Assembly: GCA_030145595.1 (NCBI GenBank) | Contig: JAQYVG010000011.1 | Location: 1-23,992, forward strand | Origin: Desulfobacterales bacterium | Lineage (GTDB): Bacteria; Desulfobacterota; Desulfobacteria; Desulfobacterales; UBA11574 | Length of the DNA: 23,992 nucleotides | Direction: 5' to 3' | In this document: piece by piece, positions 8,612-15,586 of the stretch | Layout: each line of letters begins with the position of its first letter | How positions within the stretch are numbered: position 1 is the stretch's first letter | Program-made: the position numbers and the translations under genes | The notes under the pieces: model-generated | The model's database searches: none | Seen by the model: the letters and a program-made list of their open reading frames with translations, nothing else | What the model was told of the DNA's origin: nothing

Positions 8612-8872
8612 CACCCTAATTGAGCGAAAGCCGAGGATGCCCCAGATCCAAGGCGTCCAAGGGTGAAGCCGTAGCTTGCTACTGCGAACCCTTGGCAACG
8701 CGGGAGATGGGGTGTCACCGGCTTTCCCGCAGGGGTAAACAAAATGGGCTTTTATCAATATTTTATATCTCATTTATAGAAGCGTTATGAAAATGTATTT
8801 GAACTTACAAAATGGCTGAGAGATTAGATACATAAAACATTCTTCCCGTTTTGTTTACGCTCATTTAGGGTG
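8612..8872. repeat. MITE-like element with terminal inverted repeats
   Basis: CACCCTAATTGAGCG (8612-8626) and CGCTCATTTAGGGTG (8858-8872) are inverted repeats matching at 14 of 15 positions and bound a 261-nt stretch with no gene. Inside are two further palindromic arms. Arm A is 8626-8726, with an outer stem GAAAGCCG/CGGCTTTC, then GATGCCCCA/TGGGGTGTC, CCAAGGGT/ACCCTTGG and a GTAGC-TT-GCTAC tip. Arm B is 8735-8858 (GTAAACAAAATGGG/CCCGTTTTGTTTAC, 13 of 14). No obvious target-site duplication was seen. It could be a miniature transposable element or, if transcribed, a three-way-junction RNA. Confidence 0.6.
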
Positions 8873-8919
8873 GCAACTTCCTCGATATAACCGGCCGGCC
8901 GTTTTTGGAGAAATTGAAA

Positions 8920-10173
8920 TTGCCAAAAAAAGAAAAAATCTTTTCTCGCAGGGACTTTTTTAAAATTACAGGTGCTGCCGGGGCTGGATCTATTGTTGCT
9001 TCAGTGGGAAAATTAGCAAGTGCTTCGGATAAATCAGAACCAGAACCTTTCAAAGCGGCAACCGTTCCAACCAGACCTTTCGGTAAAACCGGAGTAAATG
9101 TATCCATGCTCGGTCTGGGAGGGAGTCAGGAGCTACTCTCGAAACAACTCTTGTTGCGACAAGCCGTTAAAATGGGAGTGACCTATTGGGATACGGCCTA
9201 TAGATATGAAGGAGGAAATAGTGAGAAGGCCATCGGAAATTACTTTGCGAAATACTCTGATGACCGCAAGAAAGTCTTTTTAGTAACAAAAACTCCCTCC
9301 GGGGTTCCTGACAAAATGACCCGGTACCTGCATACTTCTCTCGAAAGACTGCAGACATCCTATGTTGATCTGTTTTTCATACACAAGGTATCGGACGTTA
9401 AAAATGAAATCGACCAATCCACTAAGGCCTGGGCTGAAAAAGCAAAGGCCGGCGGCAAGATTCGCTTTTTTGGGTTTTCTACCCACAAGAATATGTCTCA
9501 ATGCTTGATGGACGGCGCCAAGCTGGGATGGATCGATGGTATCATGGCCAGCTACAATTACCGGTTAATGCATGCTGATTCCATGAAAAGAGCTGTGGAG
9601 GCATGCGCCGGGGCCGGCATCGGTTTAACCGCTATGAAAACGCAAGCCACGTTTTTCGCTTCTTTTTATGCCCGGATAGGCAAAGAAAATGAGACCGCTG
9701 CAAAACTTAATGAACAGTTCATGAAGAAAGGATTCACGCCGGAGCAGGCTAAACTGAAAGCTGTTTGGGAGAATCCAAATATAGCCAGCATCTGCTCTGA
9801 AATGCCAAACATGACAATTCTGCAGGCTAACGTTGCTGCCGCCTTAGATAAAATCGAATTGTCTTTGCAAGACAAAAGTCTCCTGGAACAGTACGCCCGG
9901 GAAACGGCATTTGGATATTGTGCCGGCTGCGCGAATTTGTGTGAATCGGTGGTTGAAGGCAGCGTTCCAATCAGCGATATCATGCGGCACCTCATGTATT
10001 ATTATAGTTACGGAAATCATGACCAGGCCATCCGTCTCTTTAATACAATACCAAGCACCACGCGGAAGTACTTGGCCGGCTGCGACTATTCCAGGGCAGA
10101 GTATCTTTGTCCCCAGAACATACCCATTGCGAAACTCATGAAAAAAGCAGTTGTAACGTTGACAAGGAGCTAA
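8920..10173 (+). CDS. Tat-exported aldo/keto reductase with C-terminal cysteine cluster
   Basis: 417 residues from the TTG at 8920, which has GGAG 9 nt upstream; TTGs at 8905 and 8914 are also in frame but less well placed. The N-terminus has a twin-arginine signal (SRRDFFKITGAAGAG, R10-R11). The aldo/keto reductase barrel follows: FGKTGVNVSMLGLGG, GVTYWDTAYRYEGGNSEKAIG (catalytic Asp and Tyr), VFLVTKT (Lys) and DLFFIHKV (His). The C-terminus carries C334-x2-C337-x3-C341 and later C388 and C397-P, a reduced form of the 4Fe-4S pattern found in many reductases of this group. It probably acts on the periplasmic side with an iron-sulfur relay; the substrate is unknown. Its promoter would have to lie in or just after the repeat element upstream. 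Confidence 0.88.
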   Translation: MPKKEKIFSRRDFFKITGAAGAGSIVASVGKLASASDKSEPEPFKAATVPTRPFGKTGVNVSMLGLGGSQELLSKQLLLRQAVKMGVTYWDTAYRYEGGNSEKAIGNYFAKYSDDRKKVFLVTKTPSGVPDKMTRYLHTSLERLQTSYVDLFFIHKVSDVKNEIDQSTKAWAEKAKAGGKIRFFGFSTHKNMSQCLMDGAKLGWIDGIMASYNYRLMHADSMKRAVEACAGAGIGLTAMKTQATFFASFYARIGKENETAAKLNEQFMKKGFTPEQAKLKAVWENPNIASICSEMPNMTILQANVAAALDKIELSLQDKSLLEQYARETAFGYCAGCANLCESVVEGSVPISDIMRHLMYYYSYGNHDQAIRLFNTIPSTTRKYLAGCDYSRAEYLCPQNIPIAKLMKKAVVTLTRS

Positions 10174-10299
10174 CCCGCATGTCTCACGAGCCTGAGCGAC
10201 ACAGGCACTGCGTTATTCAACCCTCGAAGTAAAATACTACGTCTTCGGGTTGAAATGCCTTGTTCCTGAGCCGCTCAGAATCGTGAGACATGCGGGTTA
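10171..10299. repeat. 129-nt long imperfect palindrome after the reductase gene
   Basis: Perfect 19-bp arms, TAACCCGCATGTCTCACGA (10171-10189) and its reverse complement (10281-10299), with the left arm starting at the TAA stop codon itself. Inside, the two halves stay similar (CTGAGCG on both, then TTCAACCC/GGGTTGAA and CGAAG/CTTCG), so almost the whole segment can fold into one long hairpin. There is no U-tract, so it is not a standard terminator; more likely a REP/MITE-type element that may also stop transcription. Confidence 0.7.
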
Positions 10300-10333
10300 A
10301 TTTGAAAGATTGTAAAGTTGGCCGAACATGTTC

Positions 10334-10475
10334 GAGACCTTTGCAAAACGCCCCCTTTTGTCCAATCCCGGCGTTAGGCTCAAATTTTAATCCTCAAAAT
10401 ACTCAATGTATTCCTATGGTTAAAATTTTCGCCTGCCTTGGCCTTGAACAAAATTGAATGTTTTGCAAAGGTCTC
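10334..10475. repeat. 142-nt element with 16-bp perfect terminal inverted repeats
   Basis: GAGACCTTTGCAAAAC (10334-10349) and GTTTTGCAAAGGTCTC (10460-10475) are exact inverted repeats. A second inner pair, AAATTTTAATCC/GGTTAAAATTTT, lies around the centre. Ends of the type GAGACCTTTGCAAAA resemble ends I associate with insertion sequences and their miniature derivatives in environmental proteobacteria; this is recollection, not a search. No transposase is encoded. A perfect 12-nt palindrome CGAACATGTTCG (10323-10334) abuts the left end. Confidence 0.65.
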
Positions 10476-10510
10476 TGTGCGTTGAGCAAAGCGAATCCCC
10501 AAGGCTTAAA

Positions 10511-11473
10511 ATGAATCCAAAAACCAAAAGAATCAAAAAGAGTGCAACCCTTAAAAAGCCTTCAGTGCTGTTGGTCCTTATCCTGACTGCTATTAGCGTC
10601 TGCTTGATTGTTGTTAAGACAGTCCATGCTCAATCCGGCCATATCCAAACCATAGCGACGCTCCCTCCAGGCCTTGAACCGTTAAATTCCCCGGAGGTAT
10701 TTGACCCTGACAATCTTTATGAAAAGATAAACGGCCAGGCAGAGCTTTATCTATCAGCAGGCTTTGTGCGCCTGAAAAGCCAGTGGTTTGCGGAAGCAAA
10801 AGACTCAGATTCAATGTTTGAGGTTTATATTTATCATATGGGAAATGGAATAAATGCGTTCTCCGTTTACAGCGTGCAACGCAGAGGAGACATCCAAAAA
10901 ATTGACTTGGCGCAATTTGCTTATCAAACGGAAAGTTCACTTTACCTGGTGCATGGGCCGTATTATCTGGAAATAATTGCCGCCGCGCCTTCAGAGAATA
11001 TATTATTAAAGATGACGTCATTAGCACAAAATTTTATTAAAAATACACATGTAGATACGAAAGCAATTAAAGCGTTTGGATTCTTTCCAAAAGAAAATTT
11101 GGATCAGAACAGTCTTGCGTTAATTGCCAAGAATGCTTTTGGTTTTAATGGATTGGATCGTGTGTTTACCGCTACTTATAACATCGATGGGAGTGAAGTA
11201 ACCGCCTTTATCACCAAGCGCAAGACTCCACAGGAAGCAAAAGAGCTGGCGATAGCTTTCCACAAGCATTTCATTACCTTTGGCGGAACAGATATTAAAC
11301 CCGGCCTTGCTGTCAAAGACATAAAAATGATTGAGATTATGGACACCTTTGACATAATGTTTTCCCTCAACTCCTATTTGGCCGGAGTTCATGAGGCATC
11401 TACAAAAGTACAGGCAGAAGAAGTAGCTAAAGCACTTGCACAAACGCTTGGCGAGATGCTTGGTGCAAAATAG
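10511..11473 (+). CDS. Exported DUF6599-like protein
   Basis: 320 residues from the ATG at 10511. An upstream in-frame TTG at 10454 would start inside the inverted-repeat element and is rejected. A basic N-terminus (MNPKTKRIKKSATLKK) precedes a hydrophobic segment at about residues 19-36 and an AQS end, so it is exported or membrane-tethered. The segment FDPDNLYEKINGQAELYLSA resembles the conserved core of the DUF6599 family as I know it; the biochemical role is unknown. The ribosome site is weak (AAGGCT). The next gene starts 14 nt after the stop, so both are probably one transcript. Function is not assigned. Confidence 0.72.
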   Translation: MNPKTKRIKKSATLKKPSVLLVLILTAISVCLIVVKTVHAQSGHIQTIATLPPGLEPLNSPEVFDPDNLYEKINGQAELYLSAGFVRLKSQWFAEAKDSDSMFEVYIYHMGNGINAFSVYSVQRRGDIQKIDLAQFAYQTESSLYLVHGPYYLEIIAAAPSENILLKMTSLAQNFIKNTHVDTKAIKAFGFFPKENLDQNSLALIAKNAFGFNGLDRVFTATYNIDGSEVTAFITKRKTPQEAKELAIAFHKHFITFGGTDIKPGLAVKDIKMIEIMDTFDIMFSLNSYLAGVHEASTKVQAEEVAKALAQTLGEMLGAK

Positions 11474-11487
11474 TTAATGGAGCTAAA

Positions 11488-11898
11488 ATGAGATTCCCGA
11501 AGGTTGGAGATATTATTGCCACCGAAGAAGCTTTGGAATTGTGCAAACATTTCCAACTGGATTATTTAATCGCGCGCATTGCAGCTAACCCGGATAGATA
11601 CAAAAGTTGGGAGTTCGATGGGTGTTCCGGTCTGCCTGATGAAATAATGGGTTTCTTTACGGGCTGTAACTGGGAAGACATTGCGTATAAATCCTGTTTG
11701 CCGCATGATCTTTGCTATGCTTACGGGGATCCGGGCAACGATATTGAAAGAAACCGTGTGGATCAAAATTTTTACAATGACCTGGTGAATAAGGCCGGCA
11801 TGAAAAAATGGCTGGCTTCCGCTTTTCTTGCAGCGGTTAGGATCGGCGGCAGGGAAGAGTTCGGTCTTTCATTCTCATGGGGGTTCGCCCATAAATAG
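11488..11898 (+). CDS. Small phospholipase A2-like protein
   Basis: 136 residues. The central part reads F43-DGCSG-LPD, then a GC pair around residues 59-60 and C70-LPHD-L-C76-YAYG. This is the phospholipase A2 catalytic pattern (C-x2-H-D-x-C) with H73-D74 as the catalytic pair, preceded by the DGCSG segment seen in prokaryotic PLA2s. Such enzymes hydrolyse the sn-2 ester of phospholipids. Unlike most bacterial relatives, no signal peptide is visible: residues 1-40 are amphipathic and charged. GGAG lies about 6 nt before the ATG. It sits 14 nt after the DUF6599-like gene and is followed by a hairpin at 11903-11926. Catalysis is inferred from the motif only. Confidence 0.8.
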   Translation: MRFPKVGDIIATEEALELCKHFQLDYLIARIAANPDRYKSWEFDGCSGLPDEIMGFFTGCNWEDIAYKSCLPHDLCYAYGDPGNDIERNRVDQNFYNDLVNKAGMKKWLASAFLAAVRIGGREEFGLSFSWGFAHK

Positions 11899-11902
11899 AA
11901 CC

Positions 11903-11926
11903 CTAATCGAGTTAAAACTCAATTAG
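11903..11926 (+). terminator. Hairpin after the PLA2-like gene
   Basis: CTAATCGAGTT (11903-11913) pairs with AACTCAATTAG (11916-11926) with one C/A mismatch and a 2-nt core loop. It starts 4 nt after the stop codon and is followed by a T-rich heptamer array rather than a clean T-run, so termination activity is uncertain. Confidence 0.5.
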
Positions 11927-11928
11927 TT

Positions 11929-12057
11929 GTTATCTGTTATCTGTTATTGGCTATTTGTTTTATTTGAAAGAAAAATTGAAATATATCTCATTTTTGATAG
12001 AGATAAAGAATAGCAATTGATATTCTTTCAAGTAACGAATAACGGATAACAAATAAC
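11929..12057. repeat. Inverted pair of 7-nt repeat arrays (convergent intergenic)
   Basis: On the + strand, heptamers of the type GTTATCT run from 11929 to 11963 (first two identical, then GTTATTG, GCTATTT, GTTTTAT). On the - strand, starting at 12057 and reading down to 12030, there are four in-register heptamers GTTATTT, GTTATCC, GTTATTC and GTTACTT. Both arrays are followed inward by a similar TTGAAAGAA stretch, so the whole 129 nt is an imperfect palindrome. It fills the gap between two convergent genes. Confidence 0.65.
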
Positions 12058-12058
12058 T

Positions 12059-12086
12059 CTCTATTGAGCTTTATAGCTCAATAGAG
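12059..12086 (-). terminator. Hairpin at the 3' end of leuB
   Basis: CTCTATTGAGC (12059-12069) and GCTCAATAGAG (12076-12086) form a perfect 11-bp stem with a 6-nt loop. The loop contains part of the leuB stop codon. There is no strong U-tract on the minus strand, so it may protect the 3' end or stop transcription from either side. Confidence 0.55.
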
Positions 12087-13147
12087 GTCTTAACATAATC
12101 GGTGACCAGATCCCCGACCTCTTGCGTCGTGTAGCCCATTTTGCCGGCGGCGACATCCTTCAGATCGTCACGCAGCACTTTTATTATGCCCTGTTCTATC
12201 GAGGAGGCGGCCTTAAACTCACCCATGGTTTCCAGCATAAGCTGGGCTGCTGAAATAGCTGCAATGGGGTTAATGATCTGTTTGCCGGTATATTTGGGCG
12301 CGGACCCGCCGATCGGTTCGAACATTGAAACCCCTTCCGGATTAATGTTTGCGCCGGCGGCAATCCCCATACCTCCCTGAATCATGGCACCCAAGTCGGT
12401 GATAATGTCGCCAAACATGTTGTCGGTGACAATAACATCGAACCATTCCGGGTTTTTTACCATCCACATACAGATGGCATCAACATGCGCATAGTCGGTT
12501 TCGATATCAGGATATTCTTCGGCGACCTCATAGAAGGCGCGCTCCCACAGATCAAAGGCAAAGGTCAGCACGTTAGTTTTACCACAAAGGGTCAGTTTTT
12601 TTTGCTTGTTTCTATTCCTGCAAAACTCAAAGGCATACCGGATACACCTTTCCACACCTTTGCGGGTGTTGATCGATTCCTGGACGGCTACTTCATCGGC
12701 GGTGCCGCGTTTTAAAAAGCCGCCGGCACCGGCATAAAGGCCTTCCGTGTTTTCACGCACCACGACAAAATCTATATCTTCGGGCCCCTTGTCCTTTATA
12801 GGTGTCATCACACCTTCATAAAGTTTAACCGGTCTTAAATTTATATACTGGTCAAAATCAAATCTGAGTTTCAGGAGAAGACCTTTTTCCAGAATACCCG
12901 GTTTAACATCAGGGTGACCAATGGCTCCCAAATAGATTGCATTGGATGCGGCCAGGGGTTCAAATACATCTTCCGGCAGGATCTCGCCGGTGGCCTTATA
13001 GTGTTCGCCACCTAAGCGGTAATGGGTAAAATTCAATTTAAAATTGTATTTCTCTGCAACGGTGTCAAGAACCTTGATACCTTCTGCAACAACTTCCGGT
13101 CCCGTACCATCGCCCGGTATTACTGAAATATTATACTCTTTTAACAT
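12071..13147 (-). CDS. leuB: 3-isopropylmalate dehydrogenase (beta-decarboxylating dehydrogenase)
   Basis: Oxidative decarboxylation of 3-isopropylmalate to 2-oxoisocaproate with NAD+, the third step specific to leucine synthesis; cytoplasmic. It has 358 residues, the standard family length. Visible marks are the N-terminal ISVIPGDGTGPEV, the substrate-loop segment LRFDFDQYINLRPVKLY, VVVRENTEGLYAGAG, the TNVLTFAFDLWERAF lysine/Tyr-side region, VDAICMWMV and the metal-binding TDNMFGDIITDLGA. GGSAPKYTGKQIINPIA forms the nucleotide pocket. It lies 71 nt downstream of pssA on the same strand, a combination seen in other deltaproteobacteria. The isocitrate/tartrate-type relatives are close, so the exact substrate is likely but not certain. 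Confidence 0.85.
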   Translation of the reverse strand: MLKEYNISVIPGDGTGPEVVAEGIKVLDTVAEKYNFKLNFTHYRLGGEHYKATGEILPEDVFEPLAASNAIYLGAIGHPDVKPGILEKGLLLKLRFDFDQYINLRPVKLYEGVMTPIKDKGPEDIDFVVVRENTEGLYAGAGGFLKRGTADEVAVQESINTRKGVERCIRYAFEFCRNRNKQKKLTLCGKTNVLTFAFDLWERAFYEVAEEYPDIETDYAHVDAICMWMVKNPEWFDVIVTDNMFGDIITDLGAMIQGGMGIAAGANINPEGVSMFEPIGGSAPKYTGKQIINPIAAISAAQLMLETMGEFKAASSIEQGIIKVLRDDLKDVAAGKMGYTTQEVGDLVTDYVKTSIEL

Positions 13148-13218
13148 AATTTCTCACTCAAATGTCCCAGATTAATCTTTTTGATAACTAAATGATTTTA
13201 TAACTGTATGAGGCTCGA

Positions 13219-13983
13219 TCAGTGCTCTTTAACTTCGTGAGGTATGGAAGTTTTTTGCATTGATTTTCTATGATGCCTAATGGTTATGTAAGGGCCTGAA
13301 ATGACATAAGTGAGCCCTAAAATAAACAAGGCTATGGGTGGTTGTGAAGCAATAAATATCAATATCAGGATTACGGCGACCAGAACGTTGAAATTCATCT
13401 TTCTAAATAGTTCCGGTTTTTTAAAGCTGTTGTATTTTACGGTACTGACCATTAAAAAAGAAAGAATATAGAGCAAAATTAAAATTATTATAGGATTGCC
13501 GGCGATGTTAAACCGGTGACAAAACAAAACAGTGGTAGCTGCCATACTCGCTCCAGCCGGTATCGGCAACCCCACAAAGTAATCACTGCCGACCGTACCT
13601 ACCTGCGAGTTGAAGCGCGCCAGGCGCAAAGCACCGCAAGCCATAAACAGGAATGCTGCCAGCCAGCCGATTCTACCCAGGGGTTTCAGGGCCCACAAGT
13701 ATATCATAATACCCGGGGCCAGACCAAAGGATACAAGATCAGCCAGGGAATCGTATGCCAGGCCGAATTGGCTGGTTGTATTGGTAGCTCTGGCGATTTT
13801 TCCATCCAGAACATCAAACATCACACCAATGATTATAGCGATTGCAGCAGCAGTGAATTTGCCGTCGATGGCAGCAATAACTGCATAAAACCCGCAGAAA
13901 AGATTAAGTGATGTAAAGATGTTAGGCAAAATGTAAATCCCGCGGCGTGATCTTTCTTTTTTGAGCTTTTTTCTTCTTTTCAT
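13219..13983 (-). CDS. pssA: CDP-diacylglycerol--serine O-phosphatidyltransferase
   Basis: Makes phosphatidylserine from CDP-diacylglycerol and serine at the inner membrane. It has 254 residues with several TM helices. The CDP-alcohol phosphotransferase signature D-G-x2-A-R-x8-G-x3-D-x3-D is complete in the DGKIARATNTTSQFGLAYDS segment plus LAD, around residues 60-83. A basic N-terminus (MKRRKKLKKERSRRG) is typical of the Bacillus-type enzymes. The start overlaps the psd stop by 4 nt, so the product of this enzyme is handed to the decarboxylase encoded just upstream. A charged tail (HHRKSMQKT) ends the protein. Confidence 0.93.
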   Translation of the reverse strand: MKRRKKLKKERSRRGIYILPNIFTSLNLFCGFYAVIAAIDGKFTAAAIAIIIGVMFDVLDGKIARATNTTSQFGLAYDSLADLVSFGLAPGIMIYLWALKPLGRIGWLAAFLFMACGALRLARFNSQVGTVGSDYFVGLPIPAGASMAATTVLFCHRFNIAGNPIIILILLYILSFLMVSTVKYNSFKKPELFRKMNFNVLVAVILILIFIASQPPIALFILGLTYVISGPYITIRHHRKSMQKTSIPHEVKEH

Positions 13984-14651
13984 GCGAAGTCTCCCAATAT
14001 AGATGTCCCCGCCTGTACTCTATCTCCAACCTTCACCTTCAAATTTGTATCAAGCGGCAGATAAACATCGAGACGTGATCCAAAACATATCATGCCAAAA
14101 CGCTGACCACGAACCACCTTATCACCCTCTTTGACTTTGCAAATAATTCGCCGGGCAATCAGGCCGGCAATCTGGACGAAAACTATCTGTTTTCCTTGAT
14201 CGGTCTCTAAACCAACCGCATTGTGTTCATTATGCCGGGAGGCTTTATCCAGATTGGCGGGAATAAATTCTCCTGGATGATAACTGACCGTTTTTATAAT
14301 ACCTGCATATGGGATCCGATTTACATGAACATTAAAAACCGACATGAAGATACTGATCTTCAGGCCTTTATCATTAAAAAACGGGCTGTTTTCCACCGGG
14401 CCTGCCAGGATGATCTTGCCGTCGGCGGGCGAAACCACAGCACCGTCGGAATTAGGGATAACACGGTCCGGATCCCTGAAAAAATAACAGATGAAAAAGG
14501 TGGCAGCCAGACCAACCAGGGCCAAAACAGTCAACTGCAACAGTGCGAATACAAAAGTCGTCAGCGCTGCGGCAAATATAAAAGGATATCCCGCTTTTGC
14601 AACAGGATAAGCTGTATGGCTCGGCGGGTCAGACCAAATATAATTGCCCAT
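13980..14651 (-). CDS. psd: Phosphatidylserine decarboxylase (short, archaeal-type)
   Basis: Converts phosphatidylserine to phosphatidylethanolamine. It has 223 residues, matching the short proenzyme class. Two hydrophobic helices sit at about 22-58, then FFRDPDRVIPNSDGAVVSPADGKI, MSVFNVHVNRIPYAG with the conserved His, and the self-cleavage site FG191-S192R near the C-terminus. Cleavage there generates the pyruvoyl group. The usual sequence in long Psd enzymes is LGST; the G-S form here fits the short class. It is first in the psd-pssA-leuB run and has a good promoter about 140-165 nt upstream. The gene start ATG at 14651 has no strong Shine-Dalgarno sequence. Confidence 0.93.
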   Translation of the reverse strand: MGNYIWSDPPSHTAYPVAKAGYPFIFAAALTTFVFALLQLTVLALVGLAATFFICYFFRDPDRVIPNSDGAVVSPADGKIILAGPVENSPFFNDKGLKISIFMSVFNVHVNRIPYAGIIKTVSYHPGEFIPANLDKASRHNEHNAVGLETDQGKQIVFVQIAGLIARRIICKVKEGDKVVRGQRFGMICFGSRLDVYLPLDTNLKVKVGDRVQAGTSILGDFA

Positions 14652-14697
14652 ATATAGTAGAATTCATTACTTTTTACGAAACCAATAACAACTGAAA

Positions 14698-14761
14698 CCT
14701 TTGAAAACCTTACTTTTGCCCAAAAATTTTAGCGGTACAAAATTGAAAGTTATTCAAAGGT
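14698..14761. repeat. Short inverted repeat in the psd leader
   Basis: ACCTTTGAA (14698-14706) and TTCAAAGGT (14753-14761) are exact inverted repeats 46 nt apart, lying between the psd promoter and start codon. The ends resemble the GAGACCTTTGCAAAAC ends of the element at 10334-10475, so this may be a degraded relative. Confidence 0.4.
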
Positions 14762-14792
14762 CTTTCTATTTCCATCTATCAATCAAAAAATA

Positions 14793-14821
14793 TATATAGC
14801 AGGGCTTAACGGTATTGTCAA
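14793..14821 (-). promoter_or_regulatory. Sigma70-type promoter for psd-pssA-leuB
   Basis: On the minus strand TTGACA (14821-14816) is followed after exactly 17 nt by TATATA (14798-14793). Both boxes are close to consensus, and the next gene downstream is psd. The implied leader is about 135 nt. Confidence 0.62.
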
Positions 14822-14890
14822 TGATAACCGCAACCTTTAATCTGCTTTGAAGTCCCGGGCTTTGAGCCGGTTCGACAAAAAAATGAGAGT

Positions 14891-15586
14891 TTATATTTTA
14901 TCGACTTTTTTATAGTTCAGTTCAGCATCCGACTTGCGGATATACTGTGGTACCAACTTGGCGACATCATTTGTCTTGGTTTTTTCGAATCTATTTTTAC
15001 TGAGCCGGGCAATTGTTGAAGCCCTAATCGTATTTTGGCAGGACGGTACAAAATAAGCCAACGCTCCCATGGTTTCCACGAGCGTATCTCGATAAACCCG
15101 AGCCCCATTGCCAACAAGCAGAGACGGTTCATTGATATCACGCACAGCCTGCCGGGGGGGCAGAACGCCCTCATCGACTTCCTTTTTCAAAACGCCGTCT
15201 TCAAACCTGTAGCCTGAAAAATATACTTCTCCTTTCCGCGCATCTAACAGCACACAGATGAAATATGCAGAGCCGGCGCACTGTTCGGCAAGAGCATCGA
15301 GGCTTGAAATACCCACTACCGGCTTCCCGGACGCCATGGCCAGCCCCTTGATGGTACTTATTCCAATACGCAGTCCCGTAAAAGTTCCCGGGCCCCTGGT
15401 TACCGCAAAGCCGTCCAGGTCAGCAACTGCAAGGCCTGAAAATTCTATGACAGTATGAATCATATCCATTAAATGTTTTGAATGGGTCTGCTCCCTGTCA
15501 ATCGTCATTTCAGCTAACAATAGGTCTTTATCAACAACGGCAACGCTGCAGCTTGTTGTCGATGTATCAACAGCAAGTATTTTCAT
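14891..15586 (-). CDS. tsaB: tRNA t6A biosynthesis protein TsaB
   Basis: Partner of TsaD in making N6-threonylcarbamoyladenosine at position 37 of ANN-decoding tRNAs; cytoplasmic. It has 231 residues, a normal length. The ASKHA-type start MKILAVDTSTTSCSVAV, THSKHLMDMI, the glycine-rich GFAVTRGPGTFTGLRIGIST and GKPVVGISSLDALAEQ are all visible. These are the conserved N-terminal features, whereas the HxxxH metal site of TsaD is absent, as expected for TsaB. The start overlaps the lon stop by 4 nt (ATGA), so expression is coupled to lon. No clear terminator follows; a GC-rich segment CCGGCTCAAAGCCCGG lies 14857-14872 on the minus strand without a following T-run. Confidence 0.93.
   Translation of the reverse strand: MKILAVDTSTTSCSVAVVDKDLLLAEMTIDREQTHSKHLMDMIHTVIEFSGLAVADLDGFAVTRGPGTFTGLRIGISTIKGLAMASGKPVVGISSLDALAEQCAGSAYFICVLLDARKGEVYFSGYRFEDGVLKKEVDEGVLPPRQAVRDINEPSLLVGNGARVYRDTLVETMGALAYFVPSCQNTIRASTIARLSKNRFEKTKTNDVAKLVPQYIRKSDAELNYKKVDKI

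Noticed and set aside
10323..10334. LexA/SOS box at the CGAACATGTTCG palindrome
   Set aside because: Spacing (GAAC-2-GTTC) does not fit the GAAC-4-GTTC form I know, and no SOS gene follows; left as a simple palindrome.
10454..10510. TTG start giving 19 extra residues on the DUF6599-like protein
   Set aside because: It lies inside the right end of the inverted-repeat element; the ATG at 10511 begins a normal signal-peptide-like N-terminus.
11929..12057. CRISPR array
   Set aside because: The repeat unit is only 7 nt with no spacers, and no cas gene is present.
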